From Lachnospiraceae bacterium (GTDB lineage Bacteria > Bacillota > Clostridia > Lachnospirales > Lachnospiraceae): a stretch of 52,075 nucleotides of DNA. The stretch spans positions 1-52,075 of the forward strand of contig JAFRLH010000080.1 in NCBI GenBank assembly GCA_017431345.1, given 5' to 3'. Shown one piece after another: positions 52,015 to 52,075 of the stretch; positions within the stretch are counted from its first letter, which is position 1; every line of letters begins with the position of its first letter. A model generated the notes under the pieces. That model did not search any database. It saw only the letters and a program-made list of their open reading frames with translations, and was not told the origin of the DNA. Made by a program: the position numbers and the translations under genes.

Positions 52015-52075
52015 TTAGAAGATATAAAAACCTTCTTCTCCAAAATCGTCAAGATCTTCGTCATTAAGGAAATAA
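52015..52075 (-). CDS. 3' end of an unidentified leftward gene
   Basis: Read leftward from the window edge, the frame is open for about 19 codons (FLNDEDLDDFGEEGFYIF) and stops at TAA (52017-52015). The acidic tail and the following terminator support a real gene. The family cannot be named from this fragment. Confidence 0.6.
   Translation of the reverse strand, partial: YFLNDEDLDDFGEEGFYIF

Overview
The window reads as a chromosomal segment of an anaerobic, fermentative, gut-type Firmicute, most like Lachnospiraceae or a related Clostridia. The grounds are AGGAGG-type ribosome sites throughout, a moderate G+C content by eye, a complete trimeric [FeFe]-hydrogenase operon with its own hydE/hydG/hydF maturases, a formate/nitrite channel, glycogen synthesis, and SPASM-type radical SAM enzymes. 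No rRNA, tRNA, CRISPR array, insertion sequence or phage module was recognised.

Bases 1-13700 hold carbohydrate and housekeeping genes: a frameshifted Gfo/Idh/MocA oxidoreductase, a GH2 glycosidase, a secreted transglutaminase-like protein, an AEC transporter, a YgjP-type metallopeptidase, an acyltransferase, YbaK, ThpR, small membrane proteins, an esterase and a GH13 enzyme. Several gene remnants lie here. The clearest is a head-to-head LysR/esterase pair whose shared promoter and both N-termini are missing at one junction near 13031-13041. Bases 13780-19411 hold an isolated eutH, a secreted protein, a MATE exporter, a hexapeptide acetyltransferase with an odd C-terminal tail, and an FNT channel.

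The most interesting unit is 20261-25197, a compact RiPP-type cluster. It has a precursor with a Nif11-like leader ending in GGG and a 38-residue core with eight cysteines. Three different radical SAM/SPASM enzymes follow with overlapping ends, then a LURP-one/Tubby-like protein. An OmpR-type response regulator without a kinase sits just upstream. No peptidase or exporter is present, and the product class cannot be fixed from sequence.

Bases 25326-29616 hold a uracil/deoxyinosine glycosylase, a second MATE exporter, and two CobW-type GTPases: one with a His/Asp-repeat metal-binding tract, one fused to a YcgQ-like C-terminal domain. Bases 29640-43346 are a hydrogenase island. A promoter, structured leader and terminator precede the TM1266-like regulator, hydE, hydG and hydF. 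A leftward sensory or regulatory operon (two DRTGG proteins, an anti-sigma-type ATPase, a non-canonical H-cluster protein, a PHP phosphoesterase) diverges from the rightward NAD-linked hydrogenase operon. The divergent control region carries two good promoters and two Rex-like palindromes.

The right end holds a glycogen synthase fused to an SCP2-like domain, a ketopantoate-reductase-like gene, an ANTAR regulator with a degenerate receiver, and a short glutamine synthetase. Between the last two lies an unusual array of eight or nine related 32-nt elements. Six or seven are direct copies phased at 41-42 bp, about four helical turns, and two are inverted. An AGCS symporter behind a long palindromic operator, a flavin reductase and a cyclase-family hydrolase follow, and the 3' end of a leftward gene closes the window.
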